A DNA stretch of 46,520 nt. Source: Lachnospiraceae bacterium (GTDB taxonomy: Bacteria > Bacillota > Clostridia > Lachnospirales > Lachnospiraceae). The notes beneath the pieces are model-generated. The model searched no databases, had not been told where the DNA came from, and worked only from the letters and a program-made list of their open reading frames with translations. The stretch is from assembly GCA_014804245.1 (NCBI GenBank), contig JAAVAE010000034.1, forward strand, positions 1 through 46,520, written 5' to 3'. Below are positions 34,178 through 41,882 of the stretch, in pieces. Both the position numbers and the translations under genes were made by a program. How positions within the stretch are numbered: the first letter of the stretch is position 1; each line of letters opens with the position of its first letter.

Positions 34178-35113
34178 ATGATTAATAAGTTGATTTCAAA
34201 AATTAAAGCGACTGGCGCACCCATCGTAGTAGGACTGGATCCCATGATGAAGTTTATTCCTGAACATATTCAGAAGAAAGCTTTTGCGGAGTATGGAGAA
34301 ACCCTTGAAGGGGCAGCAGAGGCAATCTGGCAGTATAATAAGGAAATCGTAGATCACATTTATGATATCATCCCGGCAGTAAAACCGCAGATTGCCATGT
34401 ATGAGCAATTTGGTATTCCAGGGCTGATTGCGTTTAAGAAAACAGTGGACTATTGTAAGGAGAAGGATCTGGTGGTCATTGCCGATATCAAGAGAGGAGA
34501 TATAGGTTCTACCTCAGAAGCATATGCGGTCGGTCATCTCGGAAAAGTAACGGTTGGCAGTAAGTCTTACTACGGTTTCGATGAGGATTTTGCAACGGTC
34601 AATCCTTATCTGGGATCGGATGGCATCAAGCCGTTTATCAAGGTATGTCAGGAAGAAAAGAAAGGCTTGTTTGTTCTCGTAAAAACATCTAATCCCAGCA
34701 GCGGAGAATTTCAGGACAGGCAGATTGCAGATGCCGGCAACAGACCTCTTTATGAGGTGGTGGGCGAGCAGGTTGCAAAATGGGGCGAGGAGCACATGGG
34801 CGATTCCTACAGCTATATTGGCGCGGTGGTAGGAGCGACTTATCCTGAGATGGGTAAGATTCTTCGTAAAGTGATGCCCAAAAGCTATATTCTCGTGCCG
34901 GGGTACGGAGCGCAGGGCGGAAAAGGCTCTGATCTGGTTCACTTCTTTAATGAAGACGGACTTGGCGCAATCGTAAATTCCTCCAGAGGCATCATTGCCG
35001 CTTATCAACAGGAAAAATATGCATCCTTTGGTCCGGAACATTTTGGAGAAGCATCACGGGCAGCAGTTGTAGATATGAGGGAAGACATTGCAGGGGCTTT
35101 GAACAGCAGATAA
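34178..35113 (+). CDS. pyrF: Orotidine 5'-phosphate decarboxylase
   Basis: This 311-residue enzyme makes UMP, the last step of pyrimidine synthesis. It belongs to the long group-2 form. The active-site segment ADIKRGDIGSTSEAYA contains catalytic Lys105; the start has IVVGLDPMMKFIP, and the phosphate loop is near VPGYGAQGGKGSD and NSSRGI. AAGAAAGGAAG precedes the ATG, 27 bases after nrdD, so they are probably one transcript. The next pyrimidine gene, pyrE, is 5.5 kb away, with accessory genes in between. Confidence 0.95.
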   Translation: MINKLISKIKATGAPIVVGLDPMMKFIPEHIQKKAFAEYGETLEGAAEAIWQYNKEIVDHIYDIIPAVKPQIAMYEQFGIPGLIAFKKTVDYCKEKDLVVIADIKRGDIGSTSEAYAVGHLGKVTVGSKSYYGFDEDFATVNPYLGSDGIKPFIKVCQEEKKGLFVLVKTSNPSSGEFQDRQIADAGNRPLYEVVGEQVAKWGEEHMGDSYSYIGAVVGATYPEMGKILRKVMPKSYILVPGYGAQGGKGSDLVHFFNEDGLGAIVNSSRGIIAAYQQEKYASFGPEHFGEASRAAVVDMREDIAGALNSR

Positions 35114-35140
35114 AATTTTATAGGTTTTGCTGATGAAATT

Positions 35141-35167
35141 GGGGGAGCATCTGCTCTCCCTGTTTTA
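35141..35167 (+). terminator. Intrinsic terminator after pyrF
   Basis: GGGGGAGC (35141-35148) pairs with GCTCTCCC (35153-35160, one G-T pair) across a four-base loop, followed by TGTTTT. Confidence 0.85.
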
Positions 35168-35238
35168 TTAACATAAGAATGTCTCGCAAAGCGTGGCATT
35201 CGTTGTTTGTGGATAGCATGAAAGGGAGAAGGGAGAAG

Positions 35239-35889
35239 ATGAGTAAATACCAAGAAATAACAGAAATCACAGAACTTTTTAGTGAGGCGATTACGGGAAA
35301 TGGAATAAGTGCCGTGCAGTTTTTGATGAAAACTAAAGAAATTGTGAGCAGCATAAGGGACGTAATGTTTTATAAAAAGATAGATACATTTATCAATGAG
35401 TTGGAAACAAAAAATACTGATAAAAGAAGAATGGGAGAACTGCTTGCCAAAAGTGACTACAAGGAAGAATACGGTTTCGTGCTGTTGAAATATATTGATG
35501 ATTTTGAAAGCACAGAAAAAGGAAAATTTTTAGCTTGTTTATTGGATGCGCTTTCAAAAGAATTTATTTCTGTCAGAGATTGCTTTATCTACGCAAGATT
35601 ACTTAAAGACATATCTCTGTCAGGTCTATTATTTATTAAGGGCAATATTTCTAATCGTGTTTTTAAAGACGATATTATTTTTAAAGAACTGCAAAGATAT
35701 AATTTAGTATATGAAGCAAATGAGGGCGGCTATGCATTTGAGTATACCGCGTACTATTTAGATAAATATGCATTATCATATTGCAATGAAAAGTACAAAT
35801 ATAACGGAGAGAAAGATTACATTCCATCAAGAGAAAAATTCCCAGCCAAAGTATCTGCTATAGCAGTATCACAAGGAGAACCATATTAA
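35239..35889 (+). CDS. Orphan A/T-rich gene, function unknown
   Basis: This 216-residue, mostly helical soluble protein has no signal peptide. Recognisable features are only local: MKTKEIVSSIRDVMFYKKID, an acidic central part (KYIDDFESTEKGKFLACLLD) and a basic C-terminus. I do not recognise a family. GGGAGAAG fits the ATG at 35239; the frame is open from 35179. The gene is more A/T-rich than pyrF and sits between the pyrF terminator and a palindromic element, which together suggest recent acquisition. A phage- or island-derived origin is possible, but there is no direct sign of one in the protein. Confidence 0.6.
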   Translation: MSKYQEITEITELFSEAITGNGISAVQFLMKTKEIVSSIRDVMFYKKIDTFINELETKNTDKRRMGELLAKSDYKEEYGFVLLKYIDDFESTEKGKFLACLLDALSKEFISVRDCFIYARLLKDISLSGLLFIKGNISNRVFKDDIIFKELQRYNLVYEANEGGYAFEYTAYYLDKYALSYCNEKYKYNGEKDYIPSREKFPAKVSAIAVSQGEPY

Positions 35890-35928
35890 TGGTATTATAC
35901 GTTACTTTGCAGGCTAACCAATAACGTA

Positions 35929-36066
35929 GCACAGGGCAGGTAAATATACCAAAAGGAGTCCCTATAAAAACGTCAGCGCTTGACGAGGTCCCTCACGAGC
36001 CTAGCGTCTGTTACGTTTTTATGGAGCGGGAGCGCGACGACGTTGGTATATTTACCTGCCCTGTGC
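35929..36066. repeat. 138-bp palindromic element with perfect 24-bp inverted ends
   Basis: Positions 35929-35952 are the exact reverse complement of 36043-36066 (24 bp, starting GCACAGGGCAGG). Inside, ATAAAAACGT (35964-35973) pairs with ACGTTTTTAT (36013-36022), and within that CGTCA/TGACG and GACGAGG/CCT..CGTC can form smaller hairpins. The G-rich stretch 36023-36042 is left unpaired. A further dyad, ACGTTA/TAACGT, lies just outside at 35899-35927. No open reading frame of note is inside. The options are a MITE-like transposon relic, a structured RNA or a bidirectional transcription barrier. Confidence 0.75.
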
Positions 36067-36134
36067 GAACTCATGGATGTCCCATGGAAATTAACTATTA
36101 TGCCATTTTACCAGCCATCAAACTCTGTATATTC

Positions 36135-36163
36135 TTGTACAGTAAAAAAAAGTAGTATATAAT
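36135..36163 (+). promoter_or_regulatory. Promoter of the glycosylation cassette
   Basis: TTGTAC (36135-36140), 17 bases and TATAAT (36158-36163), 80 bases before the first glycosyltransferase gene. The stretch 36067-36134 holds nothing else that I can recognise. Confidence 0.65.
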
Positions 36164-36243
36164 GAATAAGAATTTGATTTTACATGATAATGAGGAAGTT
36201 TTTTAGGAAGCAATAAAGACCAATAGACGAATGAGGGGAAGAA

Positions 36244-36987
36244 ATGAAGAAAACAATCATTGTCATGCCGGTTGCCAACGAAGAAGCTACCATGGGAAAA
36301 ATCCTGGACGAAATTCTGGCACTGCCCTATGACAACCTATACATATATCCGGTGATTGACAGCTATTCTAAGGACAGGACAGAGGAGATCATTAGAAATA
36401 AGGCAGCTCAAAATGAAAAGGTAAAATGCATTTTTTATAAGGAATCCAAGGGTGTGATTAGCTGTTATTTGGAAGGATTTCGGCAGGCCCTGGCGGATGG
36501 TGCGGAAAGAATCCTGGAAATGGACGGCGGCGGCAGCCATTTACCCTCTGAGATTCCGCAATTTTTACAAAGACTGGATGAAGGGTATGATTGTGTATGG
36601 GGATCCCGTTTCATGAAGGGAGGTTCCATGCGGGAGCAACCCTTATACAGACGTATCCTCAGCCAGGGCGGCACATTTCTGGCAAATCTGGTATTGGGAA
36701 CGAAATTAAAGGATATGACCAGTGGGTTTGAGGGATTTCAAAGAGAAGTACTGGAAAATATGAATTTAGATGCATTTTTGTCCATGGGGCATATGTATCA
36801 GACAGAAATGCGTTTTTATTGTAGGAAGCTGCGGACGATTGAAGTTCCTATTCACTATGTTGGATCTGCGTCCAGTTTGAAAAGCAGTTCTGTGACGGAA
36901 GCATTAAGGCTTTTGTTTCAGCTCAAAAGGAATGAGCCGAATTTATTTGGAGGATGCGATGCATCATGGAAAAGGTTAAATATTTGA
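36244..36987 (+). CDS. Family 2 glycosyltransferase, DPM1-like
   Basis: This 247-residue cytoplasmic enzyme resembles dolichol-phosphate mannose synthases: it would move a sugar from a nucleotide onto a lipid carrier. The start IIVMPVANEEATMGKILDEI is the GT2 nucleotide-binding strand; SKGVISCYLEGFRQAL, the metal/sugar motif at Asp94 (EMDGGGSHLP, where most relatives have DAD..H), GSRFMKGG and MTSGFEGFQREVLE follow in order. There is no C-terminal membrane helix. Its end overlaps the next start by 22 bases, so the two are cotranslated. Together with the downstream membrane GT it makes a likely lipid-carrier glycosylation path. Confidence 0.85.
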   Translation: MKKTIIVMPVANEEATMGKILDEILALPYDNLYIYPVIDSYSKDRTEEIIRNKAAQNEKVKCIFYKESKGVISCYLEGFRQALADGAERILEMDGGGSHLPSEIPQFLQRLDEGYDCVWGSRFMKGGSMREQPLYRRILSQGGTFLANLVLGTKLKDMTSGFEGFQREVLENMNLDAFLSMGHMYQTEMRFYCRKLRTIEVPIHYVGSASSLKSSSVTEALRLLFQLKRNEPNLFGGCDASWKRLNI

Positions 36988-38198
36988 TTTTGGGTGCAGG
37001 CCCGGCAGGGCTTACATTGGCAAACCGCTTAAAGGATCAGGGGGAAACTTCCTTTTTGGTACTGGAGAAAGAGGCACAGGCAGGGGGCTTATGCCGTTCA
37101 GCTATAGTGGATGGAAGTCCCTTTGATATTGGCGGCGGGCATTTCCTTGATGTGAGAAGACCAAAGGTCAACGAGTTTTTGTTCCGTTTTATGCCGGAAA
37201 ATGAGTGGGAACTTTTTCAGCGGGACAGCCGTATCAGGGTGGATGGTGTAGAGGTAGGGCATCCGTTGGAGGCTAATATCTGGCAATTTGACTTACAGGA
37301 GCAGGTGGCATACCTGACATCAATAGCAAAGGCGGGCTGCAATTTGGGCCAGTCTATGCCGGAACAGTTTGTGGAATGGATCATCTGGAAGCTGGGACAG
37401 AGGATTGCCGACCGCTACATGCTTCCTTACAATCAAAAAATGTTTGCGGACGAATTGAACGAGCTTGGCACTTACTGGCTGGAAAAACTGCCGGATGTCA
37501 GCTTCGAGGAAACGTTGTTGTCCTGCCTGACCCATAAGCCCTATGGGACCCAGCCGGGGCATGCTTCTTTTTATTATCCGAAAAAGTACGGATATGGGGA
37601 GTTGTGGCTTCGGATGGCGGAGGAGTTATCGCCCAAGGTCTTGTATGGAGCGGAAGCAGCAAAACTTGATTGTGAGCAGCTTAAGGTGAAAACAAAGGCC
37701 GGGGATGTGTTTCAGGCGCAAAAAATAGTCACTACGGTTCCGTGGCGGAGCTTTGAAGAAATTTCCGGTATGCCGGAGGAAATAAAGAGCCTGGTTGGGA
37801 GATTAAAGTCCAGCGCTATAGAAACCCGCTATGCGCCGGAACATCTGGATACACCAGCCCAATGGATTTATGTGCCGGATCCGGAAATCCCTTATCACAG
37901 GATTTTGGTTCGTCATAATTTTTGTCAGGGAAGCAAGGGATATTGGGTAGAGACCAGAAAAGAACGTGTGGACATGTTTGCGCATGCAGGAGCTTTGGAC
38001 AGTACTTATCATTATATGAACGAATATGCATATCCTTTGAATACCATCGGTAAACCTAAGATTATGAAAAAGTTGTTAGAGGTTTGTGAAATGAAAGGAA
38101 TTTACGGTTTGGGACGTTGGGGAGAGCATTGCCATTACAACTCAGATGTGGTGGTAGAGCTTGCCATGAAGCTTGCCATGCGGATTACAGCACTGTAA
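36966..38198 (+). CDS. FAD-dependent oxidoreductase, UDP-galactopyranose mutase/amine oxidase-like
   Basis: This 410-residue flavoprotein starts with the FAD-binding loop (YLILGAGPAGLTLANRLKDQ), then LEKEAQAGGLCRS and FDIGGGHFLD, the sequence order of UDP-galactopyranose mutase and protoporphyrinogen-oxidase-like proteins. The C-terminus has IYGLGRWGEHCHYNSDVVVE, the usual flavin-contact strand near the end. The family rearranges or oxidises nucleotide sugars or similar substrates; the exact one is unknown. ATG at 36966 starts the standard motif; 36954 is also in frame but touches GGAGG. It overlaps the glycosyltransferase gene by 22 bases. Confidence 0.8.
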   Translation: MEKVKYLILGAGPAGLTLANRLKDQGETSFLVLEKEAQAGGLCRSAIVDGSPFDIGGGHFLDVRRPKVNEFLFRFMPENEWELFQRDSRIRVDGVEVGHPLEANIWQFDLQEQVAYLTSIAKAGCNLGQSMPEQFVEWIIWKLGQRIADRYMLPYNQKMFADELNELGTYWLEKLPDVSFEETLLSCLTHKPYGTQPGHASFYYPKKYGYGELWLRMAEELSPKVLYGAEAAKLDCEQLKVKTKAGDVFQAQKIVTTVPWRSFEEISGMPEEIKSLVGRLKSSAIETRYAPEHLDTPAQWIYVPDPEIPYHRILVRHNFCQGSKGYWVETRKERVDMFAHAGALDSTYHYMNEYAYPLNTIGKPKIMKKLLEVCEMKGIYGLGRWGEHCHYNSDVVVELAMKLAMRITAL

Positions 38199-38248
38199 AG
38201 GGATCGAAAAGCTGTGCTGAGATTGAAATAAAAGGACTGGATATCAGA

Positions 38249-40510
38249 ATGAAACAAAATTTTGGAAGAAAAATAATATATAGTTTCGTGGTGCTTGCCG
38301 TTTTAGGTGCGGTTATGCTGGTATTGACCCATACAGCACAAAATGGGATGAAAACTACAGAAATCCTGCCGGTCATCAACCCGGATCCGGTATATGTTAC
38401 CTGTGAGGAAGGGCAGCCGTTGGAAGTGTCTTTGCAGGCAAAAGAGGACTTTATGATCAGTGGTTTTCAGGTACTTCTGGTAAATATTGCACAGGACAGC
38501 AGGGGGACGCTTCGTTTTGTGGTGACGGATGCTGCCTCGGAAATTTTGCTCAGTGAAGTGATTCCAGTGGAAACTATCACCCCGGGAAAATGGTTTACAA
38601 TTGCAGGAAATGCAGCCTTTGCGGCAGGGCAGGAATATAAATTATCTGTCCTGGCAGACGGCAGTTCACCGTACTTTATGCAGGTATCTGAGGGAAAAGG
38701 CAGTAATCTTCCTTTTGAGGAACAGGTAATAAAGGACGGGGAGATTTTGGAGTGGGGTATCTCGCTGGGAGTAAATCAGGTAGAGCCTACAAAAGTGACT
38801 TACGGGGAGATCTTTTATTATTCCATCCCAGTTTCAATCTTGTCTGCTGTGATCTTGCTGCTTTTCATTTGGTTAGGAAAGGAAAAGGTGCTGGCAGCAG
38901 TCGGAAGGATTCGGCTGGGGGATTTTGTCAGGAAATATGGAAATGACTTGTTTTTGATTATGTTGTTTGGGTGCATCTGCATCAGCATTTACTCAAGGGC
39001 TTATCTGAAAGGTGTCTATATTTCTGCGGACTCGGCAGGGTATCTGCGGGAGGCAGTGAACCTTGTGGCAGGAAACGGGTTTTCCTATGATGGGCTGGCA
39101 GGTTACGATACATGGTTTGCCAACTGGCCGATTCTTTATCCGGCTTTGATTGCGGCGGTGATGCTTTTGACAGGGGCAAAAGCGTATTTGGCATCCAAGA
39201 TTGTGGCTATGGTAACTGCCGGGCTGATTTTACTTTTATTGCGGAAATGCTTTGGGAAGGATGCATGGTTGTATGGTCTGTGCCTGACCAATATCGGATA
39301 TTTAAATTTATGTTACTACACATGGAGTGAAATCCCATTTATTTTGTTTTTGCTTTGCTTTGCGTTGGTATTATCAAAGATTCTGAAAGAAGAGTGTCCG
39401 TCAGCGTTCTGGTATGCGGTGCTTGGCTTGTTAGGGCTGGGTTGTTTTTTGACCAGATATTATGGAATTTTTGTATGGATCGTGACAGGATTATATCTGC
39501 TCGTTCTGTTTGGGATATACAGAAAGAGGCGAGAAAAACAGATTTGGGGCAAAACGGTAAAGCTGGCGGTGACTGCGCTGATTTCCGGTGGCTTAAGCAT
39601 GACGTATCTGTTAATGAACAAGGAGATGAACGGCATGGCATCGGGGGTAAGCCGTACCATGTGGTGGGATGATTACCGGACATTGACAGACGATTTGATA
39701 GAAAGCCTGCTGACAGAATTTTTCAATATTTTTTCCATGCAGATACCGGAGCTGATAGAGGGCTTCCCATTCCAATTAAAAGTATTTGTGGTAGTGGGGA
39801 TTTTGGCAGGGATTGGATGGCTGATTGTGGGTAATTATAAAAATTTTATGACGAAAAATATGAATTCCCGCAGTATGGATGGCTGTGAGAGCAGTTATGT
39901 GGAAAAAATTGCAAGATGGTTGTCCACTAGGAATGTGGTGTTGGTCATAGTGGCAGTAATTTATGACGTGGTTTTTATTGCTATCCGCTATGTTTCCTCT
40001 ATGGATAGTTTTTATTTCCGTTTCTTTGAGCCGGCTACTTTTTTACTGTGTATTGGTCTGCTGGGGATGCTGCTCCCATATGTGAAAGGAAAGCGGGGAT
40101 TCCACTATTTTGCAGGGATGGTTACGGTCATTATGGTGACGGCAGCCTGGTCTATTTTCGAAAATGGCGGCATGGACAGGAGCGATAATTATTATCAGGC
40201 ATTGGAACAGCAATGGGAGAAGGCATATGAGCAGATTCCTGAAAAATCGGTGGTAATTTTTAATGATATTGATTTCCGGTCTTCCTATTACCGTCCGGAT
40301 GTGGTGGAAGGGATGATCACGCCGGAGGATGAATTTAGTGATTTGTTAGAAGCTTATTATGGCTCCGATTATTTGTGCATCCGTGCGGAGTTTGCTGAGG
40401 TAATGCTGGAATCAGGGGAATATAAGGAGAGTGTGGAGAGTAAATTGCAGGAAGGGCTTATAGGGAAAGAAGGGGAGGAGTTTGTGGTCATTCCCATGAG
40501 GAATAGATAA
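38249..40510 (+). CDS. Multi-pass membrane glycosyltransferase (GT-C/GT39-like)
   Basis: This 753-residue protein has one N-terminal helix, an outside domain of about 150 residues (SLQAKEDFMISGFQVLLVNI), a helix near residue 190, then a bundle of about ten helices. The conserved acidic start of a GT-C enzyme is visible as Asp261 in ISADSAGYLREAVNLVAGNG, and the following DTWFANWPILYPALIAAV segment fits this fold. Such enzymes take a sugar from a polyprenyl-phosphate carrier and attach it outside the membrane. It follows the flavoprotein gene by 50 bases. AAAGGA at 38231-38236 is 12 bases upstream of the start. The longer frame from 38117 overlaps the previous gene and is not used. Confidence 0.78.
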   Translation: MKQNFGRKIIYSFVVLAVLGAVMLVLTHTAQNGMKTTEILPVINPDPVYVTCEEGQPLEVSLQAKEDFMISGFQVLLVNIAQDSRGTLRFVVTDAASEILLSEVIPVETITPGKWFTIAGNAAFAAGQEYKLSVLADGSSPYFMQVSEGKGSNLPFEEQVIKDGEILEWGISLGVNQVEPTKVTYGEIFYYSIPVSILSAVILLLFIWLGKEKVLAAVGRIRLGDFVRKYGNDLFLIMLFGCICISIYSRAYLKGVYISADSAGYLREAVNLVAGNGFSYDGLAGYDTWFANWPILYPALIAAVMLLTGAKAYLASKIVAMVTAGLILLLLRKCFGKDAWLYGLCLTNIGYLNLCYYTWSEIPFILFLLCFALVLSKILKEECPSAFWYAVLGLLGLGCFLTRYYGIFVWIVTGLYLLVLFGIYRKRREKQIWGKTVKLAVTALISGGLSMTYLLMNKEMNGMASGVSRTMWWDDYRTLTDDLIESLLTEFFNIFSMQIPELIEGFPFQLKVFVVVGILAGIGWLIVGNYKNFMTKNMNSRSMDGCESSYVEKIARWLSTRNVVLVIVAVIYDVVFIAIRYVSSMDSFYFRFFEPATFLLCIGLLGMLLPYVKGKRGFHYFAGMVTVIMVTAAWSIFENGGMDRSDNYYQALEQQWEKAYEQIPEKSVVIFNDIDFRSSYYRPDVVEGMITPEDEFSDLLEAYYGSDYLCIRAEFAEVMLESGEYKESVESKLQEGLIGKEGEEFVVIPMRNR

Positions 40511-40547
40511 GCATAAGAAGTGATTTATCCAGCAATTTAATGAATGG

Positions 40548-40576
40548 TTGAACACAAATAGTAAATGTGGTAAAAT
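40548..40576 (+). promoter_or_regulatory. pyrE promoter
   Basis: TTGAAC (40548-40553), 17 bases and TAAAAT (40571-40576) preceded by TGG, a near-ideal extended -10 promoter, 69 bases before the pyrE start codon. Confidence 0.75.
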
Positions 40577-40645
40577 TGGTGCGAATGAATAATTGTAAAA
40601 AGGTCAAGACAGTAGAGAAGTCCATAAAATGGAGGGTCAGAGAAG

Positions 40646-41320
40646 ATGGAACAGTATAAGCAGGAGTTTATCGAATTTATGGTAGAGTGCCAGGTGCTCA
40701 AATTTGGCGAATTCACATTAAAGAGCGGCAGGAAATCCCCTTTTTTCATGAATGCCGGCGGCTATGTGACCGGTACCCAGCTTTTAAAGCTTGGGGAATA
40801 TTACGCAAAGGCAATCCACGACAATTACGGTCTTGATTTTGATGTGCTGTTCGGACCCGCCTATAAGGGAATTCCGCTTTCAGTAGCAACTACGATGGCT
40901 ATCAGTAAATTATATGGAAAGGACATCCGGTATTGTTCAAACCGCAAGGAAGTAAAGGATCACGGGGATACTGGTATTTTGCTGGGAAGTAAGCTTAAAG
41001 ATGGCGACAGAGTGGTCATTATTGAGGATGTAACGACTTCAGGAAAGTCGATTGAAGAAACTTATCCCATCATCAAGGCGCAGGCGGATGTGGAGATCAA
41101 GGGTCTTATTGTTTCTTTAAACCGTATGGAAAAAGGACAGACAGATAAGAGCGCTCTTTGTGAAATCAAAGAAAAATATGGTTTTGATGCAAATGCAATT
41201 GTGAATATGCAGGAAGTAGTAGAATATCTTTATAATAAGCCCTTCAATGGACAGATTTATATTGATGATACATTAAAAGCGGCTATTGACGCATATTATG
41301 AGCAATACGGTGCAAAGTAA
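40646..41320 (+). CDS. pyrE: Orotate phosphoribosyltransferase
   Basis: This 224-residue enzyme joins orotate to PRPP to make OMP, the step before PyrF. The PRPP signature VVIIEDVTTSGKSIEE is clear, and FGEFTLKSGRKSPFFMNAGG with FGPAYKGIPL are the orotate-binding segments. GGAGGG-like GGAGGGTCAG precedes the ATG. It starts a new transcript with a small membrane protein behind it, 23 bases downstream. Confidence 0.95.
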   Translation: MEQYKQEFIEFMVECQVLKFGEFTLKSGRKSPFFMNAGGYVTGTQLLKLGEYYAKAIHDNYGLDFDVLFGPAYKGIPLSVATTMAISKLYGKDIRYCSNRKEVKDHGDTGILLGSKLKDGDRVVIIEDVTTSGKSIEETYPIIKAQADVEIKGLIVSLNRMEKGQTDKSALCEIKEKYGFDANAIVNMQEVVEYLYNKPFNGQIYIDDTLKAAIDAYYEQYGAK

Positions 41321-41343
41321 TCCCGAAGGAAAGGAGTAAAGGC

Positions 41344-41496
41344 ATGGAAGAGAAGATTTATAAGACCATGAACGGAGCAGGTGCAATGAGCATTGCAGTA
41401 GGTGTAGTGACGCTGGTGACGGGTATTGTCTGCGGAATATTGATGATTATAGGCGGCGGGAAGCTGCTTGCAGGAAAGTCGAAAATCTTGTTTTAA
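41344..41496 (+). CDS. 50-residue single-pass membrane protein
   Basis: AAAGGAG lies 8 bases before this ATG. The product is 50 residues: a charged start (MEEKIYKTMNGAG), a hydrophobic segment of about 24 residues (MSIAVGVVTLVTGIVCGIL) and a Gly/Lys end (GGGKLLAGKS). It follows pyrE by 23 bases and is followed by a hairpin. Too short for family assignment, but small proteins of this type are common next to biosynthesis genes in Lachnospiraceae. Confidence 0.7.
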   Translation: MEEKIYKTMNGAGAMSIAVGVVTLVTGIVCGILMIIGGGKLLAGKSKILF

Positions 41497-41499
41497 AAC

Positions 41500-41533
41500 G
41501 AAGGGCATTTCTATCAGTAGGAATGCCTTCTTT
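41500..41533 (+). terminator. Hairpin terminator after the small membrane protein
   Basis: GAAGG plus CATTTC (41500-41511, one bulged G) pairs with GGAATGCCTTC (41520-41530), followed by TTTA. The T run is short, so termination may be partial. Confidence 0.6.
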
Positions 41534-41558
41534 ATGATAAGCAAAAAGAGGCGGCGAA

Positions 41559-41882
41559 ATGTTAAAATCAAAGGGTTTCATTTTTACAAATAAAGAACAC
41601 ACCCAGAAAGGAATAATGTCAACGATTCTGGGCATCCTTGCCAGTGTAACGCTGGGAGTGGCAGTGTATCAGTCTTATTTAAATGGAGGAATGCCTTCTG
41701 ATAAGTATGGAGCGGCGGCACTTTTAGCCATTATTTTTATGCTGGCTGGTCTGGTGCTTGGAATCTGGTCCACCACAGAAAAAGAAAAATTCAGGCTGTT
41801 TACTGTACTTGGGATTTTTGTGAATGTCCTGGCATTTGGCATGCTCAGCCTTATATTATTTGCAGGAGCGTATGTGGATTGA
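41559..41882 (+). CDS. Small membrane protein, DUF6142-like
   Basis: This 107-residue protein has a basic N-terminus (KSKGFIFTNKEHTQKGIMST) and three hydrophobic helices (about residues 20-38, 50-70 and 80-104). The FTNKEHTQKG start resembles DUF6142-type proteins of Clostridia, but this assignment is tentative. GAGGCGG precedes the ATG. Its stop TGA shares its last base with the ATG of the aminopeptidase gene (41882), so the two are translationally coupled. Function unknown. Confidence 0.65.
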   Translation: MLKSKGFIFTNKEHTQKGIMSTILGILASVTLGVAVYQSYLNGGMPSDKYGAAALLAIIFMLAGLVLGIWSTTEKEKFRLFTVLGIFVNVLAFGMLSLILFAGAYVD

